Positions 59,101-64,000 of a stretch of DNA of 64,000 bases are shown one piece after another. The notes beneath the pieces are model-generated. The model had not been told where the DNA came from. It ran no database searches and saw only the letters and a list, made by a program, of their open reading frames with translations. Source of the DNA: Motacilla alba alba (lineage: Eukaryota > Chordata > Aves > Passeriformes > Motacillidae); contig NC_052027.1 in NCBI RefSeq assembly GCF_015832195.1, forward strand, positions 4,604,649-4,668,648, given 5' to 3'. The position numbers and the translations under genes were made by a program. Position 1 is the stretch's first letter; the number at the start of each line of letters is the position of its first letter.

Positions 59101-60892
59101 CCTGGGGAAATGTCTGGGAGAGGGCTCAGCGCTGTGGGAACTCCCATCACTACCCCCAGCCACCCCGTCCTACCCAGTTCACATTTGGTTTCTGCACACC
59201 ACCTGCTGAGCCCAAGGTTTCCTTGGAAAGCTGGCCAAACTGGCACTCAAGTTACTCACCGCTGCACTCATCCTATGTAATTTCCAGTGTAGCACAAAGG
59301 AGAAAGGGAAGCTCTGGTTTTCTAACCGTAGGCACCATGCTACACCTCAAGGCCCTACACACCACCACCCTAAAGCTCTGTCTACGCCACACTTCAGTCA
59401 GTGCTAGTCGAGGAAGACTACAACTAGAGTTTAAGGCACTTCATTCTGAACGAGCTACGCCTGCCAGTCAGCTGTAGGCTGCCGTGGAGAATTCCATTCC
59501 CTCCGTCTAGCTCGGAACACCACCTGTCACCTCCGTGGAACACCTAGGCTGGATATAATACAAGGAAAACTACCGTTATTGCATAGGACTACACTTGAGT
59601 AGATAATGCACCAAACTACTTTTACAACATGGTTGCATGTTAAAAATTAATAACGTTGTTATCAAGTAACAGTTATTTGCAGATACAGTAATTTACTTTT
59701 TTTTTTTTTGTTTTTTTTTTTTTATCTCTTATGTCAGCCCCAGTGCTGAAATAGAACACGAATTGCTCTAACGGGTATATTAACTACATAGTTATGTTTC
59801 CAAGCATATTACTACTTCTTTTCTGTATCACTAAAAATAAATATGTAAGTTCAGTTTCTCTACAGAGTTGTTTTATTACCTAATCTAATTTTTTACTCTA
59901 CCTTAAATGCGTTTAAAAACATTTTCAAAGTGAGACTGTAATATACAAAATATTCTCAAAATCTCTCTTAAAACACAGAACCCTGCATAAAAGCTTCCTT
60001 TCAAGTGTTTACAAAGAACGCAGAAAACTTCCAATGAGTTTTAAAAATGTCAAAAAATCGCTGCAATATTAAGAGGCAAAAATCTTACAAATGAAATACA
60101 AATAAATTTAAAACAAAAAGTTGAGGATAACTAAGGAATCCATGCAAATCAAAAGAAACTGTACAATGCAATTTTAAAAAAAAATAAAGCCAATTAGATA
60201 TGTACAACATAATGTGCCCAGCTGATAATATGCATAATTTTTTTTTGTCCAAAGAGTGTATCCCAACTTACAGTGCTCCTGCTTGGTTTGCCATTGGCAA
60301 AGCCACCTATGTGTGTCACAAAACAAAATAAAAATTTAAGAGGAAAAACTTGAACCATGATCAAAAGGAAAACCCAAATCAGCTCAGAGTAAAATTAAAC
60401 AACACTCTGAGACACTCACGTCTCCCTGCAGTTTCAGCAACAGCATTTTATATCACAATCAACACAATCAAGATGTCTTAACACTTGGGTTTAGTTTCTT
60501 TTCTGAGTGAAGTCAGGTGGGTATTTTCCCTAAACACTTGTCATGTAAGACCAACATTTGAGGGACACTGTATCTTTAAGGCAGCACTATTCAATTAATA
60601 CAATTACAAATTGGACTTTTTTGTTTTTGTTGTTGTTTCTTTACATTCTTAAACTTTACATTTTGTTTCCAAGTAAATAGGTTGCATTTACAATCCTACA
60701 ATTGCCCCCTCCCCCCCAGTAGAAACAGACTCTTCATCTGTAATTCTATTGCTTTGAGTAGATTTGACCAGTTCATAGTTCTTGGCGAATCCAGTTCACA
60801 GATTCTGTACATATGCTGTACAATATTTTGGAGGCATTGGTAGTTTTAAAATAGAATATACAAGTTTCTTCACAAAAATTCTAAAAAAAATT

Positions 60893-60930
60893 CTCTATAT
60901 ATAATATATACACACACGCACACACACTGA
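60893..60930. repeat. TA/CA microsatellite in MITF 3' UTR
   Basis: TATATATAATATATA followed by CACACACGCACACACAC about 110 bp after the MITF stop in gene sense. Confidence 0.8.
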
Positions 60931-61036
60931 TGAAGCACAAGGGGAAAAAAAAATCAAAAAAATTCTACAAAAGGTAAATTATTTCATCTACTGATCAAAG
61001 AACCAAAGCAGTTTATGAAAGGTGTGCCAACAGATG

Positions 61037-64000
<2,964 letters not shown>

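Larger units (their letters stand above)
57365..61036 (-). other. MITF: probable MITF 3' UTR
   Basis: Non-coding, mostly AT-rich sequence following the MITF stop; mammalian MITF also has a 3' UTR of several kb. It ends at a candidate ATTAAA signal. It contains three seed matches to miR-137 and one to miR-148, published regulators of MITF. A GC-richer segment at 57.8-59.5 kb includes a short tandem repeat near 58.99-59.1 kb. Extent is inferred, not proven by transcript. Confidence 0.6.

Overview
The window is vertebrate nuclear DNA, most likely from a bird. The support is several short CR1 LINE fragments with their typical 3' ends, very few other transposons, GT-AG spliced genes with kilobase introns, and a recognisable C-terminal half of the pigment-cell transcription factor MITF. 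A crocodilian or turtle cannot be excluded from sequence alone. No bacterial, viral or CRISPR signal was seen.

Three genes can be supported. (1) On the minus strand, 42529 down to 9605, lies an 11-exon gene for MT-Ox, the two-domain methyltransferase-oxidoreductase of gadusol synthesis. The conceptual protein is 549 aa with no internal stop, and all splice phases agree. (2) On the plus strand, 45104 to 51495, lies a 5-exon gene for EEVS, a sugar phosphate cyclase (2-epi-5-epi-valiolone synthase) of 461 aa, also intact. (3) On the minus strand at the right edge are the last two coding exons of MITF (63654-63507 and 61438-61037), followed by a probable 3.7 kb 3' UTR running to about 57.37 kb.

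MT-Ox and EEVS are head to head, with about 2.6 kb between their start codons. EEVS makes 2-epi-5-epi-valiolone from sedoheptulose 7-phosphate; MT-Ox then methylates and oxidises it to gadusol, a UV-absorbing antioxidant. This pair is known next to MITF in egg-laying vertebrates and is absent from mammals. All motif residues I checked in EEVS and in the oxidoreductase half of MT-Ox are present. The SAM-binding motif of the methyltransferase half looks unusual, and that is the most interesting protein-level observation here.

Layout: 1-9150 non-coding left flank with CR1 pieces and a GC-rich minisatellite; 9150-42529 MT-Ox; 42530-45103 shared upstream region with a MIR-like SINE and several E-boxes that fit MITF; 45104-52690 EEVS; 52700-57360 intergenic with CR1; 57370-61036 MITF 3' UTR; 61037-64000 MITF coding exons and introns.
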